Shown here piece after piece: positions 49,513 to 61,454 of a DNA stretch of 64,000 nt. A program made the position numbers and the translations under genes. Position 1 is the stretch's first letter. Every line of letters starts with the position of its first letter. The notes under the pieces were generated by a model. The model did no database searches and was not told the origin of the DNA. It saw only the letters and a program-made list of their open reading frames with translations. Location: the NCBI GenBank assembly GCA_028829895.1, contig CM054182.1, positions 36,154,879 through 36,218,878 on the forward strand, written 5' to 3'. This DNA comes from Sinotaia quadrata. Taxonomy: Eukaryota; Mollusca; Gastropoda; Architaenioglossa; Viviparidae.

Positions 49513-49658
49513 TCAGATCGGAGAATGATGCTATGTGGTCTTTTAGAAATGTCAGGAAAACTTTCTAAATGGCAGTGGCAGGAAGTTGATGCCAGAGAAG
49601 GCACACGTTAACTAAGCGGAGTCGAAGATGGATTGTGGATGCTCGTTCTATGAATCAG

Positions 49659-49684
49659 TTAGCCGGGGCATTTTCCCCGGCTAA
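49659..49684. repeat. perfect GC-rich hairpin
   Basis: TTAGCCGGGG and CCCCGGCTAA form a 10-bp perfect stem around the loop CATTTT. It is GC-rich in otherwise ordinary sequence just downstream of the 33-bp array. It does not match the metazoan histone 3' stem-loop consensus. Confidence 0.9.
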
Positions 49685-50168
49685 ATATTTAGCGCACATC
49701 TGCTTTGCAGAAATACTGCCTCTTGACTAGAAAAGCAAAAGCTGTTGTATCAATACAATAAGGTCTTTCAGGTAATTTATTATTTTATGTGCTCCAGACT
49801 AGCCTGATTTTCAGTGCCTGTTGCCGACAAATAGTTCGCACTCATATTTTGTACACACAAACGCTGATCATTAATAAAGTCATAATAAAATATAGATATC
49901 AGTATAATATTTTCAATAATATTTCGTAATTCAGTGCATGATATTTGTCATTGGTATTTTGTTTAGTGCTGTAGACTAATAGGTATACCATACAATTGAG
50001 CACTATAATTTCTTTTTAATTGATGTGCTAAAATAAAGTGTTTACATATATATTTGGATTAATTTTAGATTTTGTTCCTCAGATTAAAAAATGTATCAAT
50101 AATAACTTTTGTTTATAGTGTTGTGAATAACTTTTTCTTGTAAAAGTGAACAAAGATCAACGCCACAA

Positions 50169-50210
50169 TGTGTGTGTGTGTGTGTGTGGAGAGAGAGAGG
50201 AGGGAGAGAG
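50169..50210. repeat. (TG)n(GA)n microsatellite
   Basis: A TG run is followed by a GA-rich run. Confidence 0.95.
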
Positions 50211-50269
50211 TGATAGTAATCAATTGGCATTGAGTAATTTGTGTTTTATGTTATCCTTTGTTTAGTATT

Positions 50270-50422
50270 TAAACTATTATTGACAGTTGATGTAAGTTCG
50301 TAGTTATTAACAACCTACTTAACAATTAACACTGACATTGAATCCTTTAAACTATTATTGACAGCTGAGGTAAGTTCGTAGTTATTAACAACCTACTTAA
50401 CAATTAACACTGACATTGAATC
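50270..50422 (+). repeat. 78-bp tandem duplication
   Basis: AAACTATTATTGACAG at 50271 recurs at 50349, and the match continues through TAAGTTCGTAGTTATTAACA and ACCTACTTAACAATTAACAC to TTGAATC with two differences. Confidence 0.95.
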
Positions 50423-50715
50423 GGATTGCATTGTTGTAGCTAATATAATCTATAACCCGCAGATAAAACTGGTATTAAAAGGAAATTATGAACTGTCGTC
50501 AACAACATCTCCAGCCGCAGTTAAGACTTGTATGGATCACTAGTCATGTAAGAGTTAACTGCACGAAGTGCTATCGTGTATGAACTAAGTGTGAGAATGA
50601 TTAGTAATAAATCATTCAACTGTAAGTATTACTAGTCACGTATAAATTGACGTAAGGATTAAAAGTTATATATAATCTAGTAACATATAAAGATTTACTA
50701 GGCATGCATGCGTTC

Positions 50716-50865
50716 GTTGTAAAGATTGCTAGTCGTGTATGTTGTAAAGATGAATAGTCGTGTATGTTGTAAAGATGAATAGTCGTGTATGTTGTAAAGA
50801 TGAATAGTCGTGTATGTTGTAAAGATGAATAGTCGTGTGTATTGTAAAGATGAATAGTTGTTTAG
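50716..50865 (+). repeat. 25-bp minisatellite, six copies
   Basis: The unit is GTTGTAAAGATGAATAGTCG followed by TGTAT. The first and last copies are diverged and the inner four are identical. Confidence 0.96.
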
Positions 50866-51033
50866 TTTGTTTAAGGCAGGCTTACTAACCGTGTATAAAC
50901 TAGTTGTAAGAATTACCATTCATGTTTGCTGGAAATAATTGTGTCAGGAAAATGACAGTCCTCATTATATTTATTGTAATGAGTTTTGTTTTCAACAGTA
51001 CATCTATATCAGAGGTGTACAACTAGCAGGATT

Positions 51034-51158
51034 TTAAATCGTTTACACTCTGTTCTCGAAGCCAGTACAGCAGGGCGTTAAATCGTTTACACTCTGTTCT
51101 AAGCCAGTACAGCAGGGCGTTAAATCGTTTACATTGTAAACTCGAAGCCAGTAGAGCA
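51034..51158 (+). repeat. 42-44 bp minisatellite, three copies
   Basis: The unit starts TTAAATCGTTTACA and ends GAAGCCAGTACAGCAGGGCG, with starts at 51034, 51078 and 51120. Confidence 0.95.
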
Positions 51159-51767
51159 AATACTTAACCATTAATTTAACCTGCCATCGACTCTTTTGTG
51201 GAACATAAATCATACAGCTCCGCAGTCTGCACAACATCAATGATAAGAACTTGGAATTAGATCCTGGTCTGAGTTGTAGATATAATGTGCAGCCGTCTAC
51301 CATTGTTACCTGCAAGCGCCCTGCTACTCATCTAGGATCGTGTGTATTCTCGCTGAACTGAAAAATAACATTTACCTTCAACGGTTTATTTTTTAAAAAT
51401 AAATATTTTATTTAAGCAAACTAATGAAACGAGTATCGTGCCGTTTTAATTTTATTTGCCTGGCACTTATTTGTTGTGAGTTTGCTTTCTCCCATTAATC
51501 AAAATAAATTTATAACACATTTGGAAACAAACATCAACAGAGAAACTGAAGTTTCCCAACCAACCAACTTCCATTTAAGACTCAATTAAACGCGAAAAAG
51601 AAATCTGATAATAATATGCACACTGCGATGTGATTTTTATATCCGTCTCGGGCCCTAGGACTTATCGTACCTACTCGGCCCTTATGGGATCTGAGAAGCA
51701 CGTCACCACGGCATGTGTGAATTTGCAACACCGAGCGAAACATTCTTGCAGTAAAAGACAAAATTCC

Positions 51768-51976
51768 GAAGTGAGTAACAGTTGGAGTGTAATGTTGACC
51801 GAAGTGAGTAACAGTTGGAGTGTAATGTTGACCGAAGTGAGTAACAGTTGGAGTGTAATGTTGACCGAAGTGAATAACAGTTGGAGTGTAATGTTGACCG
51901 AAGTTTGTAACAGTTGGAGTGTAATGTTGACCGAAGTTTGTAACAGTTGGAGTGTAATGTTGACCGAAGTGAGTAG
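51768..51976 (+). repeat. 33-bp minisatellite with open frame, six copies
   Basis: The unit GAAGTGAGTAACAGTTGGAG followed by TGTAATGTTGACC repeats exactly every 33 bases from 51768 to 51966. Because 33 is a multiple of three and lacks stops, it creates an 11-residue peptide repeat (EVSNSWSVMLT) on + and another on -. It is distinct in sequence from the 33-bp array at 49.1-49.5 kb. Confidence 0.97.
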
Positions 51977-52178
51977 GAATGGAGTAGGCGCTTCAAGTTG
52001 TACATGTACGGGTCAAGACTTCAACTGAGAGTTTTGTGCAGGCACTTTAGCGATATGCTTTTCTTCACAGGCTTGAGATCGGAGAGTGTGTATGGAAAAT
52101 AATTTCTTTCAATAACTTGAAAGAAATTTGAAACAAAATTAATTTGCCAAGAGTGAAGCAGCTAAATTAAGTTTCGGG

Positions 52179-52490
52179 AAACTAAATAAAATTACATAAA
52201 CCATCCCACTACCCTAAAAGGCACAACTTTGCGATAAAAACGCAGACGAAAGCCAGCAAAGATTACAAGAAACTATATAATACATAAACTAAATAAAATT
52301 ACATAAACCATCCCACTACCCTAAAAGGCACAACTTTGCGATAAAAAAGCAGACGAAAGCCAGCAAAGATTATAAGAAACTATATAATACATAAACTAAA
52401 TAAAATTACATAAACCATCCCACTACCCTAAAAGGCACGAAAGCCAGCAAAGATTACAAGAAACTATATAATACATAAACTAAAGGAAAT
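52179..52490 (+). repeat. 107-bp tandem repeat, three copies
   Basis: AAACTAAATAAAATTACATA begins at 52179, 52286 and 52393. The units share CCATCCCACTACCCTAAAAG, GACGAAAGCCAGCAAAGATT and GAAACTATATAATACAT. The third copy lacks about 22 bases (ACTTTGCGATAAAAA.GCAG). Confidence 0.97.
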
Positions 52491-53700
52491 AAACGTTTTC
52501 TTTTTATTTCAACATAACATGATGTAATGCATAATTTTAGCTAGAATTATAAGTAAGTAATAAACACAAAATTTCAACCTTCTTCATTTAATAAAGATAT
52601 AAAATTTGAGATTCTCAATGATTATTAAATAACACAGCAGAAACGCGCGAACATTTTTTGTTTGTTTGACTGAATGCAATGTAAAAATTGTCATTTGAAA
52701 TATAAAATAATAATCTGAAGAAAAGAGAGTAAAATGAAAACAGCTACATGCACTTTGACTCAAGTAAAACGTATGTTTTTCCCATTGTACGGTATTATTT
52801 ATTTGTAAATCACCAAATAAATAAATTTAGGGATTTATTCATAAATATTAACTGCAAGCATTAGCAGCAACTACAAAAGACAGCAAAACATCTGCAATAT
52901 TATCATGGAAAATAACGTCTTGACGTTTCAGATGAGCCTGTCCGGTTACTTCTGAATGATTGCTTTTCTTTTCTTTCTTTTATCCCCATGTGCTATTTAT
53001 ACCAGGACATGTATTTGTCAGTAGCTCTAATCCGTGATTTTGTTGATCATTTATACCAGGACATGTATTTATTTGTCAATAGCTCTAATCCGCGATTTTG
53101 TTGATCATTTATGCAAAAAAACAGAGGTTGACTAATTATTAGCAAGAGGAAAACCGAAAGGAATTGGGCTGGGTGCTGAGTTATATGTGAATGTTTTGTA
53201 CGCATAATTAATCGTTTTGAGGATAACGTGCCCAATTCACGCAATATTACACAGATTCATCTGTCACTCTAATTAATATCTAAAGTGAGAGAATTGATTA
53301 AGGAGACTGACGGGTGAATCTGGCAACCAGTCTGTAGTCAGCATGGGTGTAACGTAAAAAAATTAACAATGTTTAAATCCTCATGCTGAGACAGGGTCTC
53401 TAAACAAACGCTGGAATATAACACAGACATTAAAAGGACATAACTGGTGCAAATCATTAAACAGGAATGTGGTAAAGGGAGACATTAAAAGAACACAACT
53501 GAGGAGAGCCATTAAATAGGAAATCAGTAAATGGGGACATCATGGAAATTGATGAGACCGAGAAGAAAAGCAAATTCTGGATTCAAGGAGGGTGAGTGTA
53601 GGTAGCAAAAGTTTATAGCAAAACACACGCATAAAGTTTATAACAAAAGACACACCATAAAGAGGGGAGAACGACTTTTTTTAAAAGGAAAAAGAATAAC
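52491..53700. other. spacer, no gene seen
   Basis: AT-rich sequence with one two-copy repeat (52994-53112). No coding sequence is recognised. Confidence 0.55.
52994..53112 (+). repeat. 55-60 bp tandem duplication
   Basis: ATTTATACCAGGACATGTAT followed by AGCTCTAATCCG(T/C)GATTTTG and TTGATC occurs twice, at 52994 and 53049. The second copy has an extra ATTT. Confidence 0.95.
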
Positions 53701-53957
53701 TGAAAGAACAATGTGGATATAGAGGGCTTTAGAGAGGGAAAATATAAAACTGGGAGAGAGATTAAACTAAAGAAGACATCTAAAGAACAACGTGGATATA
53801 GAAGGTTTTAGAGAGATTAAAATAAAGAAGACATCTAAAGAACAACATAGATATAGAAGGCTTTAGAGAGATTAAAATAAAGAAGACATCTAAAGAACAA
53901 CATAGATATAGAAGGCTTTAGAGAGATTAAAATAAAGAAGACATCTAAAGAACAATG
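53701..53957 (+). repeat. 55-bp minisatellite, about 4.5 copies
   Basis: GAAGACATCTAAAGAACAAC begins at 53772, 53827, 53882 and 53937, followed by ATAGATATAGAAGGCTTTAG and AGAGATTAAAATAAA. A diverged copy precedes the first. Confidence 0.96.
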
Positions 53958-54288
53958 TCGATGAGATTGACGAAATCATAAAGCATCGAAAGTACATAAT
54001 GGAGAGAAAGGTAATTTAGTGGGGGAGGGTAATTTTTAAACGGAAAATCGGACCATGGAGATTAAACGAGGATGCCCTGAACTGGGAAAAGGAAGCTGCG
54101 GCAGAAAAGCGAACTTCTGCAACTACAAGGATAATTTCTTGTCACAAAATCGAGCATTCCTACCAGGCTACACAGAAATACAGTTTGCCTTCTGTCTTTT
54201 TATGTTACTACCTCAGGCATTCTTAGATAACTTATGGGACGGTTACTACCGACTGACATTGGTGAATAGAAGATATCTGATTTTATGT

Positions 54289-54289
<1 letters not shown>

Positions 54290-54344
<55 letters not shown>

Positions 54345-54942
54345 GTGAGTGAGTGAGTGAGAGAGATTAGAATGGCGTGTTTAGAAAACCAGGGTTTCAG
54401 AGGGCAGGGATGATTTGTACGGTCAATACCAGTTAAAATTAGTCAATGTTAAGGATAATTTTAACGCGTGTGTGCGAGCGTTTGAGAGAGAGAAAGTGAA
54501 CGTGTGGGTACGCTTGCGTGTGCGAGAGAGTGTGGGTATGTGTATGTGAGAGAGAGTGTGTATAGTTATGTATATGAGAGAGTGTGTGTATGTGTGAGTG
54601 TGTGTGTGTGTACGAGAATGTGTGTGTATGTAAGAGAGTATGTGTATGTGTGAGAGTGTGTGTATGTGAGAGAGACTGTGTGTAGTTATGTATATGAGGG
54701 AGTGTGTATGTGAGAGAGTGTGTATGTGAGAGTGTATGTGAGAGAGTGTGTATGTGAGAGTGTGTGTATGTGTGAGAGAATGAGAAAAATATTGAGTGTT
54801 TAGGTATGTATGTATGTGTGAGAGTGTATGGGTGTGTATGCGTGTGCAAGAGAAAGAGAGTAAGTGTATAGGTATGTATGTGTGTGAGTGTGTGGGTATG
54901 TATGTGTGTGAGAGAGAGTCAAAGAGTGGGCCGGTATTGTGT

Positions 54943-54983
<41 letters not shown>

Positions 54984-54985
54984 GA
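54290..54985 (+). repeat. TG/GA-rich cryptic simple-sequence tract (left arm)
   Basis: (TG)n is followed by (GA)n and then several hundred bases of interleaved TGTGTATGTGAGAGAGTG-like units, ending in a (GA) run at 54946-54978. Purines and G/T dominate the + strand. Short interruptions are present. The Thr-His repeat frame on the minus strand is an artefact. Confidence 0.93.
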
Positions 54986-55164
54986 GCTTATGGGCCAGAG
55001 TTGTGTCATAGGGTAACAGCACACTATGTTATATATACCTCAAAACACTCCCAGTGCTAATGAGTCACTTTAAACCGGTGAAATAACTGCGCGAGTAGCA
55101 CAACAGCCTTTTGCGCAATTAAAGAAAGGGGGGGGGGGAAAAAGAAAAATAGGACAGCTGTGAG

Positions 55165-55285
55165 AAATTACTCTCTCTCACACGCATGCGAGCACGCATA
55201 CACACATTCATTCACTCACACACACATATTCTCTCTCACATACATTCACACACACTTTCTCACATCCCCACACATTTACACACGC

Positions 55286-55321
<36 letters not shown>

Positions 55322-55442
55322 GCGCGCGCACACATTCTCTCCCGCACACATTCACACACAAACAAATTCTCTCAAACACATACATACACCTAAAGTATAT
55401 TTTCTATCACACATTCGCACGCTCTCTCTCACATACGCGCGC

Positions 55443-55490
<48 letters not shown>
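55165..55490 (+). repeat. CA/CT-rich simple-sequence tract (right arm)
   Basis: CTCTCT, CACACA and CGCGCG-bearing units end in a long (CA)n at about 55447-55489. It is the strand-reversed counterpart of the tract at 54290-54985, so the two arms flank a 180-base unique centre as a large imperfect inverted repeat. Confidence 0.93.
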
Positions 55491-55491
<1 letters not shown>

Positions 55492-57379
55492 TGTGTTTGA
55501 TTAGTTCATGAATTTTTAAACTGAAAATTTTAGCTGAACCGTACTCATGAAACAAGCCGTAGAACGTCCAACAGATCTATGCTTATCTTTTCTCTGGGTC
55601 AAAATTAATATTTTAGCGAATGTTCATTTTAGAATTCACGATTACTTTGCAATTGGCCAAATTTAACATCCAACATATTTTTATTTTAACTATTTTTTTT
55701 TAAATCTTACAAAGGTTGCTTTGGTTGGATAAGATTGCCTTCCAGTTCGTGTGCCGAATCGCAAAAATTTGATAGTTGTATAAACCGCTGCGTGCTTGTC
55801 AGGTAGGGGTGCCCTTAGATGTCTTTGCTCAAATTTAGTGTCATGGATATCTCGCGGGTCAGACACATGCAGTTAGTCTTACCTGGAGGATCACTGACGT
55901 GACCTAGTGAGGAATTTCCGGCACAGAGATGTTTTGAGTGTAAGATATAAAAAGATGAACATTTTGGACATCAGTCTACTGAAATAAGAAACAAGTGAAT
56001 TAAATTCAGCTACTTGCTGGATTAACAGTAATTAAGGGAGGCACCATAACTATGGAAGGGCTATGGCTAGAGGTTTGGTGACACTGACAAGTTGTTAAGT
56101 GCAGTGCAAGTCGTACTTATACGTAATGCATACTCAATTAAATGCATACACAACTTATCTAAACTCACATATCTTTATCGATCAGTAACGGACACAATTT
56201 GACGCTGAATACGTAAACAAAAGCCGCACTTTATGCAGCATATCAAGGTGTCAGGAAGTTCCGATCTCTAATTAAGCCTGTGTGAATGGATGACTAACCG
56301 GAAAGTAGTGTTTCCTGTTACTTGCTGGGATTGCCAAGTGGGTCAGGGTATCGCGCATGAGCACCTTCTACACGTTTCCGGTTTCGCCGAGCCCTGTTTG
56401 TCAAGCTGCTTACGAATAAACTAGTGTTTATATAGAGCAGTTTGTTACTTTATTGCACTACATTATTGGAAATAAAAGTTACTGAGATAAATAATACAGA
56501 TATTTAATTTATTCTACAATTAGATAAATAATTATTACTATTAATAATTCTGTGGTACCCTTCCCAGCATGCGGCTTTTAACCAATTTAGGAGAAGATAA
56601 AACCTATGTCTAAAGAGATACCACTTTAGAAAGAGCTAGTTAAGGGAGAGCAATAAAGCAACACGTTCATAGTTAAATATAGTTGCTTGTTGTTAATTTT
56701 TTTTAAAAAAGAGAATGTAGAAACTGCTGACATGTTTTCCAGTTCTCTTGCAGTAAAATGCTTCGTTCAGATTCTATTGCAGAAAGGACGCTGATTCTTT
56801 AACGTCATTTTGCTAGAATTCTTTATGTATATATTATCTCTGATTGGTTGTAAGGAGCTTGTTGGAAAGGATAAAGGGTACGAATTGACTGGCTGCGAGC
56901 GGCATGATATCAACAGAAATTTTGTAAAGAAAAAAGTTAAGAAATTAGTTGTATTAAGTAAAGTTTAGATATTATTTATCTAAATTTAGCATACGTAGTT
57001 GAATAAAATTAATATTTAAACCAAAAGAAAAGGGTTTGATTCTCATTGAATCAGTTTCGCATGCAGTTAACAATATCTGTTGAGTCTGAATTACTAATCA
57101 GTTTGTCTTACATTTGTCTGACTACAATACAAGGACCGATTGTTTGGTGTTTACTGACTAACTATAGCAGTAGTCAGCCATGAACGACTTCAATATTCTA
57201 ATAGGTTCAAAGTTTAGACTTTTATCAATTCTCGGAAGAAACAGACGGTCATGGTGACATGGTTAATGCATCAAGTCCGTAGTACTCACAGGCCACGTTC
57301 GGCATGGAACTTTTTCAAAAAATTTTGAAACTGCTGCGCGGCATTTTGAGTTGCAGCCGCACAGCTTAGAGGGAACATT
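55491..57379. other. non-coding spacer
   Basis: Mixed-composition sequence without recognised genes. Around 56260-56400 it is more GC-balanced (TTCCGGTTTCGCCGAGCC), but I see no open frame of interest and no repeat. Confidence 0.5.
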
Positions 57380-57504
57380 GCTCACAGGATATAACTGCAG
57401 TGTGTTGCTGAAGTTCGTAATGCTCACAGGATATAACTGCAGTGTGTTGTTGAAGTTCGTAATACTCACAGGATATAACTGCAGTGTGCTGCCGAAGTTA
57501 CAGC
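57380..57504 (+). repeat. 42-bp minisatellite, three copies
   Basis: CTCACAGGATATAACTGCAG followed by TGTGTTG(C/T)TGAAGTTCGTAAT starts at 57381, 57423 and 57465. Being a multiple of three, it gives open frames on both strands with a 14-residue repeat. Confidence 0.96.
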
Positions 57505-57574
57505 TGAGGTTGTCAAGGCCCATAACTCAGCATTCGTTTTGAGTAGATTAAATGACTTTCAGTTTATCAGTTTT

Positions 57575-57925
57575 ATTATTGTGGCCTATGATGTATTAAT
57601 TCTATCAACTAAACCAGTTTTAGTTTGCGTATGATGTACTGTAATTGTATAATTTACCAGTTTTATTTAACTATGATGTTTTGTAATTCGTTCAGTCGAC
57701 CAGTTCTATTTGGCCTATGATGTATTGTAATTTTATCAGTCTGTCAGTTCTATTTGGCCTATGATGTATTGTAATTCTATCAATTTGTCACTTTTATTTG
57801 GCCTATGATGTTTTGTAATTCTACCAATTTACCAGTTTTATTTTGCCTACGATGTTTTGTAATTCTACAAATTTACCAGTTTTATTTGGCCTATGATGTT
57901 TTGTAATTTTATCAGTTCTTCAGGG
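57575..57925 (+). repeat. about 47-bp diverged minisatellite, about seven copies
   Basis: The unit is GGCCTATGATGT(A/T)TTGTAATT followed by (C/T)TA(T/C)CA..TT.(A/G)CCAGTTTTATTT. Copies differ at many sites, so this array is older than the 52- and 56-bp arrays. Confidence 0.92.
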
Positions 57926-58084
57926 TCTCTTTCTTTGACTCTGGCACTCTAACTTTTTTTTTCTCTCGCATTGTCTCTTTGTCTTTTTCTTTATCTTTGT
58001 CTCTCTGCTTTTATTGTTTCTTGCCTTTATTTCAGTATGTCTTTCTTTGTCTGCATTTCAATGCATCTCACTTACTATTTTAGT

Positions 58085-58214
58085 CTCGTTCTTTACTTCA
58101 GTGTCTATGTTGTAGCGTCTCTTTCTCTCGTTCTTTACTTCAGTGTCTATGTTGTAGCGTCTCTATCTCTCGTTCTTTACTTCAGTGTCTATGTTGTAGC
58201 GTCTCTATCTCTCT
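58085..58214 (+). repeat. 42-bp minisatellite, three copies
   Basis: CTCGTTCTTTACTTCAGTGT followed by CTATGTTGTAGCGTCTCT(T/A)TCT starts at 58085, 58127 and 58169. It lies in a longer CT-rich section (57930-58600). A 14-residue hydrophobic peptide repeat in the + frame is an artefact. Confidence 0.96.
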
Positions 58215-59860
58215 TAATCTTTATTTATGTCTTTTCTCTGTCTACTTAATTCTCTCTCTCTTTCAGTCCCACTTTGTATTTCAGTGTCTTTGTCGTCATT
58301 CCCCGGCCGCACGCACGCGCACACACACATACTTTCTCTCTCACTCTGAAATTATTTTAGTATCTCTCTCTAAGGCCTAAGCGTTAGTTCTTCGAAAGTA
58401 AAAGCCTAGAGTCCATCTAATCAATACAAAATTAATTTACAGACCCCCCCCCCAGTTCATTCTCGCAATTCCTTCCTTCTCTTTCTTCCCCTTCTTGCTT
58501 CTCCATCACTCCGCCTATTTTCAATTTGTCTTTTCTTCTTCTCCCTACCACCTCTCTCTCACACACAAACACGCACACTCACACATTTACACGCGCGACT
58601 TCTTCAAACAATCTTAACTGACATAAAGTTAAACCGTTTACATTAGACAGTGTCCTTTAGTACATGTATTTAATTTTTTTAAAAGCCCCACAGCAAACCA
58701 CAAGCAAATGGGACTAATGATTGTTCCCATCTCAATTTCTTTAATAAGTTTAATATAATCAAATCCGTATTTTGAAATTAATTATGGATACATTGTTTAT
58801 CCAACTTTATCCATCCAACAAATGTTTCAAGCTTATTTATTTATTTATTATTCAAAAGGCGATAATTCGGCCCAGGCCAGAAGCGCTTCCCATAATACAG
58901 CAAGCAAAATCAAGAAGAAGAAAAATTTAAACTTTACTAGTAACTACTTTTTAAAAATTGTTTTTTATGTCGTAAAAGGCTCGACAAAAGTTTATAAAGT
59001 CAGACTGATTGGTTGACTGATTGGTTGATTGAGAGATTGATTGATTGATTTCTGTTTAGCTATCAGTTCCAACTTATATTGTGTGTGAGACGTTGCGACT
59101 GGACGATCCGATCCGTCACTGCCACAGAGACAAGTCGACGACAATACAATAACATTTTGTACAGAATTAGGTCACTAGTTTTTGTACGTGTCTTCTGCTG
59201 GGGACTGGATTACATAATTTCTCGCTACCACCTGTACGGCTACAAGACAAATCTCTCTTGTTGATATCCCACAGCTGTCATTAACTCACCAGCATTGTTT
59301 TAATTGGTGTATGGAGCTTTGCCCACATTCCAAGATCGCATTTGTATATAACATTATAAGTCCTCACCAGTTTTTAACTCGTGTGTCGGTCATGCCTGCA
59401 TTTCATTGGCAACACTCACTCGCACACATGGCGGTTATTATTTGGGTAAATTTCCTTTAAACTTGTGTTATGAAGGACCCTACTGAAGACAGCAGCAGCT
59501 AAGGGGTCTTTGACACGTCCATGTAAGTCAGTCTAAGCAAGGGAGTGGCTTAAAGCACGCTCTATCGATACCAAATATAGAAAATACCCACAGCGAGTCA
59601 TCGATCAGTCACGTTTTTTGAAAAAGTGGCAGTTGTAAGCAGGGGACTCCGTTATGGAGCGGGGTAGGGGTGGGGGAATCAACGTATTAAATTAACGGCG
59701 CTTTGTGACGTATTCAGTGAGTGGTGTTTTGTTCGAGTCTTCGCTGTTTTAAAGTGACGTTTTCATATGAATAATTTAAACAATTTCATATTAATACTAT
59801 ACAATATATTACTAAGTGATCAACTCCAATGACTAAGTTCTGTCCTGTGATGAACATTAG
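58215..59860. other. non-coding spacer
   Basis: CT- and CA-rich simple sequence to about 58600, then AT-rich sequence with a (TTGATTGA)-type run at 59005-59052 and ordinary sequence thereafter. No gene is recognised. Confidence 0.5.
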
Positions 59861-59864
59861 TAAC

Positions 59865-60255
59865 AGTATATTTAATTTTGATTTGTTGATAACGATGGTT
59901 AATTGTGCTGTGTTAACAGTATATTTAATTTTGATGTGTTGATAAGGATGGTTAATTGTGCTGTGTTGATAAGGATGGTTAATTGTGCTGTGTTGATAAG
60001 GATGGTTAATTGTGCTGTGTTGATAAGGATGGTTAATTGTGCTGTGTTAATAGTATATTTAAATTTGATTTGTCGATAGCGATAGTTAATTGTGCTGTGT
60101 TAATAGTATATTTTAATTTTGATGTGTTGATAAGGATGGTTAATTGTGCTGTGCTAATAGCAATGGTTAATTTTGATTTGTCGATAGCAATGGTTAATCG
60201 TGCTGTGCTAGTACTAATGGTTAAGTTTGATGTGTCGATCATGATGGTTATTTAT
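59865..60255 (+). repeat. 24-27 bp imperfect minisatellite, about 14 copies
   Basis: Variants of GTTGATAAGGATGGTTAATT followed by GTGCTGT repeat with higher-order insertion of GTATATTTAATTTTGAT segments. This produces a mixed two-unit structure. Confidence 0.92.
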
Positions 60256-60893
60256 GATGTGTTGAACATGGTGGCCACTGCCATAACGGCCATTTCACAC
60301 ACAAACACCACAATCACATTGAGTGACGCATAGATTATTCTTGTCCCGGTGGGCATATCGTATGGATGTCTTTGATAATATAATGATTGTGGCCATTGTA
60401 GCCTGACTTACAACACGCTTACAGAGACCATGAGTGTACCACTTCACAAACAAAGACTACACAATCATTATGACACACAGATTATTCACGCACCACTCAC
60501 ACATACACAGACCATACCCACATACCGATCATACGCACACGTGCACGCGCAGACCATACACCCATGCACACACATGCATATTATTTTGGTCTGGGGGAGG
60601 ATGAAGTAGAGGTTATGACATGTTTTTGTCTAATATATTAATTTTCAATTTTAGAGACTTTTAAAATAAATTATTTAAGTGTTAATAACATTCCTATTTC
60701 ATAATGAAATCATTGATGTAAATCATGAATTTATCCATCATTATCTGTGTTATTTGTTTCTGGTAATGCAACCATGCTCAATGTTAGACTGGCGATGACG
60801 TAATGCATTCGTTTCTTTTATACAAGTGTGGACGTCATTGGCTGCTCCATTGCTTCTGCTGTATTCATTTGACATAAATAAATGAACTCTCTG

Positions 60894-60895
<2 letters not shown>
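60256..60895. other. non-coding spacer
   Basis: CA-rich words at about 60480-60580 (CACACATACACAGACCATACC), otherwise AT-rich. No coding sequence is recognised. Confidence 0.5.
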
Positions 60896-60948
<53 letters not shown>

Positions 60949-60986
60949 TCACTCAACACAACACACACACACACACACACACACAC
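60896..60986. repeat. (AC)n microsatellite, two blocks
   Basis: Two long AC runs are separated by ATTCACTCAACACA. The Val-Cys repeat frame on the minus strand is an artefact. Confidence 0.97.
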
Positions 60987-61002
60987 GAACGAACAAATTG
61001 AA

Positions 61003-61117
61003 ATGGTTGCATGTTTACTGCCATGGCTCATCTGCCAACTGACGCCGAAAGACCAGTGTAAAATATACCTGAATTATTCGCCCATTACACGCAGATGTTT
61101 TTTATCTGCCACTAACG
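61003..61117 (+). other. possible orphan exon, weakly supported
   Basis: An ATG at 61003 opens a frame with a hydrophobic start (MVACLLPWLICQLTPKDQC) that reaches a good donor context (CTAAC|GTAAGT) after 61117. This could be a first coding exon of a secreted protein. It could equally be chance: no homology is recognised and no partner exon was found in the window. Confidence 0.15.
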
Positions 61118-61454
61118 TAAGTACATCCCACCACCACCACACACACATTAGAAGTTTTCAAATAGCTTGCTTATCGCTCGGGGGAAACAGAATGGTGTGG
61201 GGAGGGGAGAGGAGGAAAAACAACAAGGAAGAAAGCGTTCCTTCCTATTTCATATTTCACGCGAATTCTATTTCCGTCCTTCCTGTGTATGTTTTTAATC
61301 TTTTCAAGTATGTGGGAACAGATATTTCTGGTTGAGCATTCACTCACTATTTCAATGAAGTTTGTGGATCCGACTGATGTAATATAATTTGATTAGTTTT
61401 TGGCGCCAAAGTTCGCCCACGTTGGGTTCTGCAGCCGTTTCTTTACCCTTTGAT

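Noticed and set aside
49659..49684. Histone mRNA 3' stem-loop
   Set aside because: The stem and loop do not match GGCYCTTTTCAGRGCC, and no histone gene is nearby.
51630..52028. 132-codon frame with an 11-residue repeat as a repetitive protein gene
   Set aside because: The repeat unit is 33 bp without stops, so both strands are open over the array. There is no signal peptide, splice context or homology.
54439..54849. 136-codon Thr-His-rich frame on the minus strand
   Set aside because: It is a translation of TG/GA dinucleotide sequence.
55186..55500. 104-codon His-Thr-rich frame
   Set aside because: It is a translation of CA/CT simple sequence.
57971..58249. 92-codon hydrophobic frame as a membrane protein
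   Set aside because: It is CT-rich sequence with a 42-bp repeat; the hydrophobicity follows from T-rich codons.
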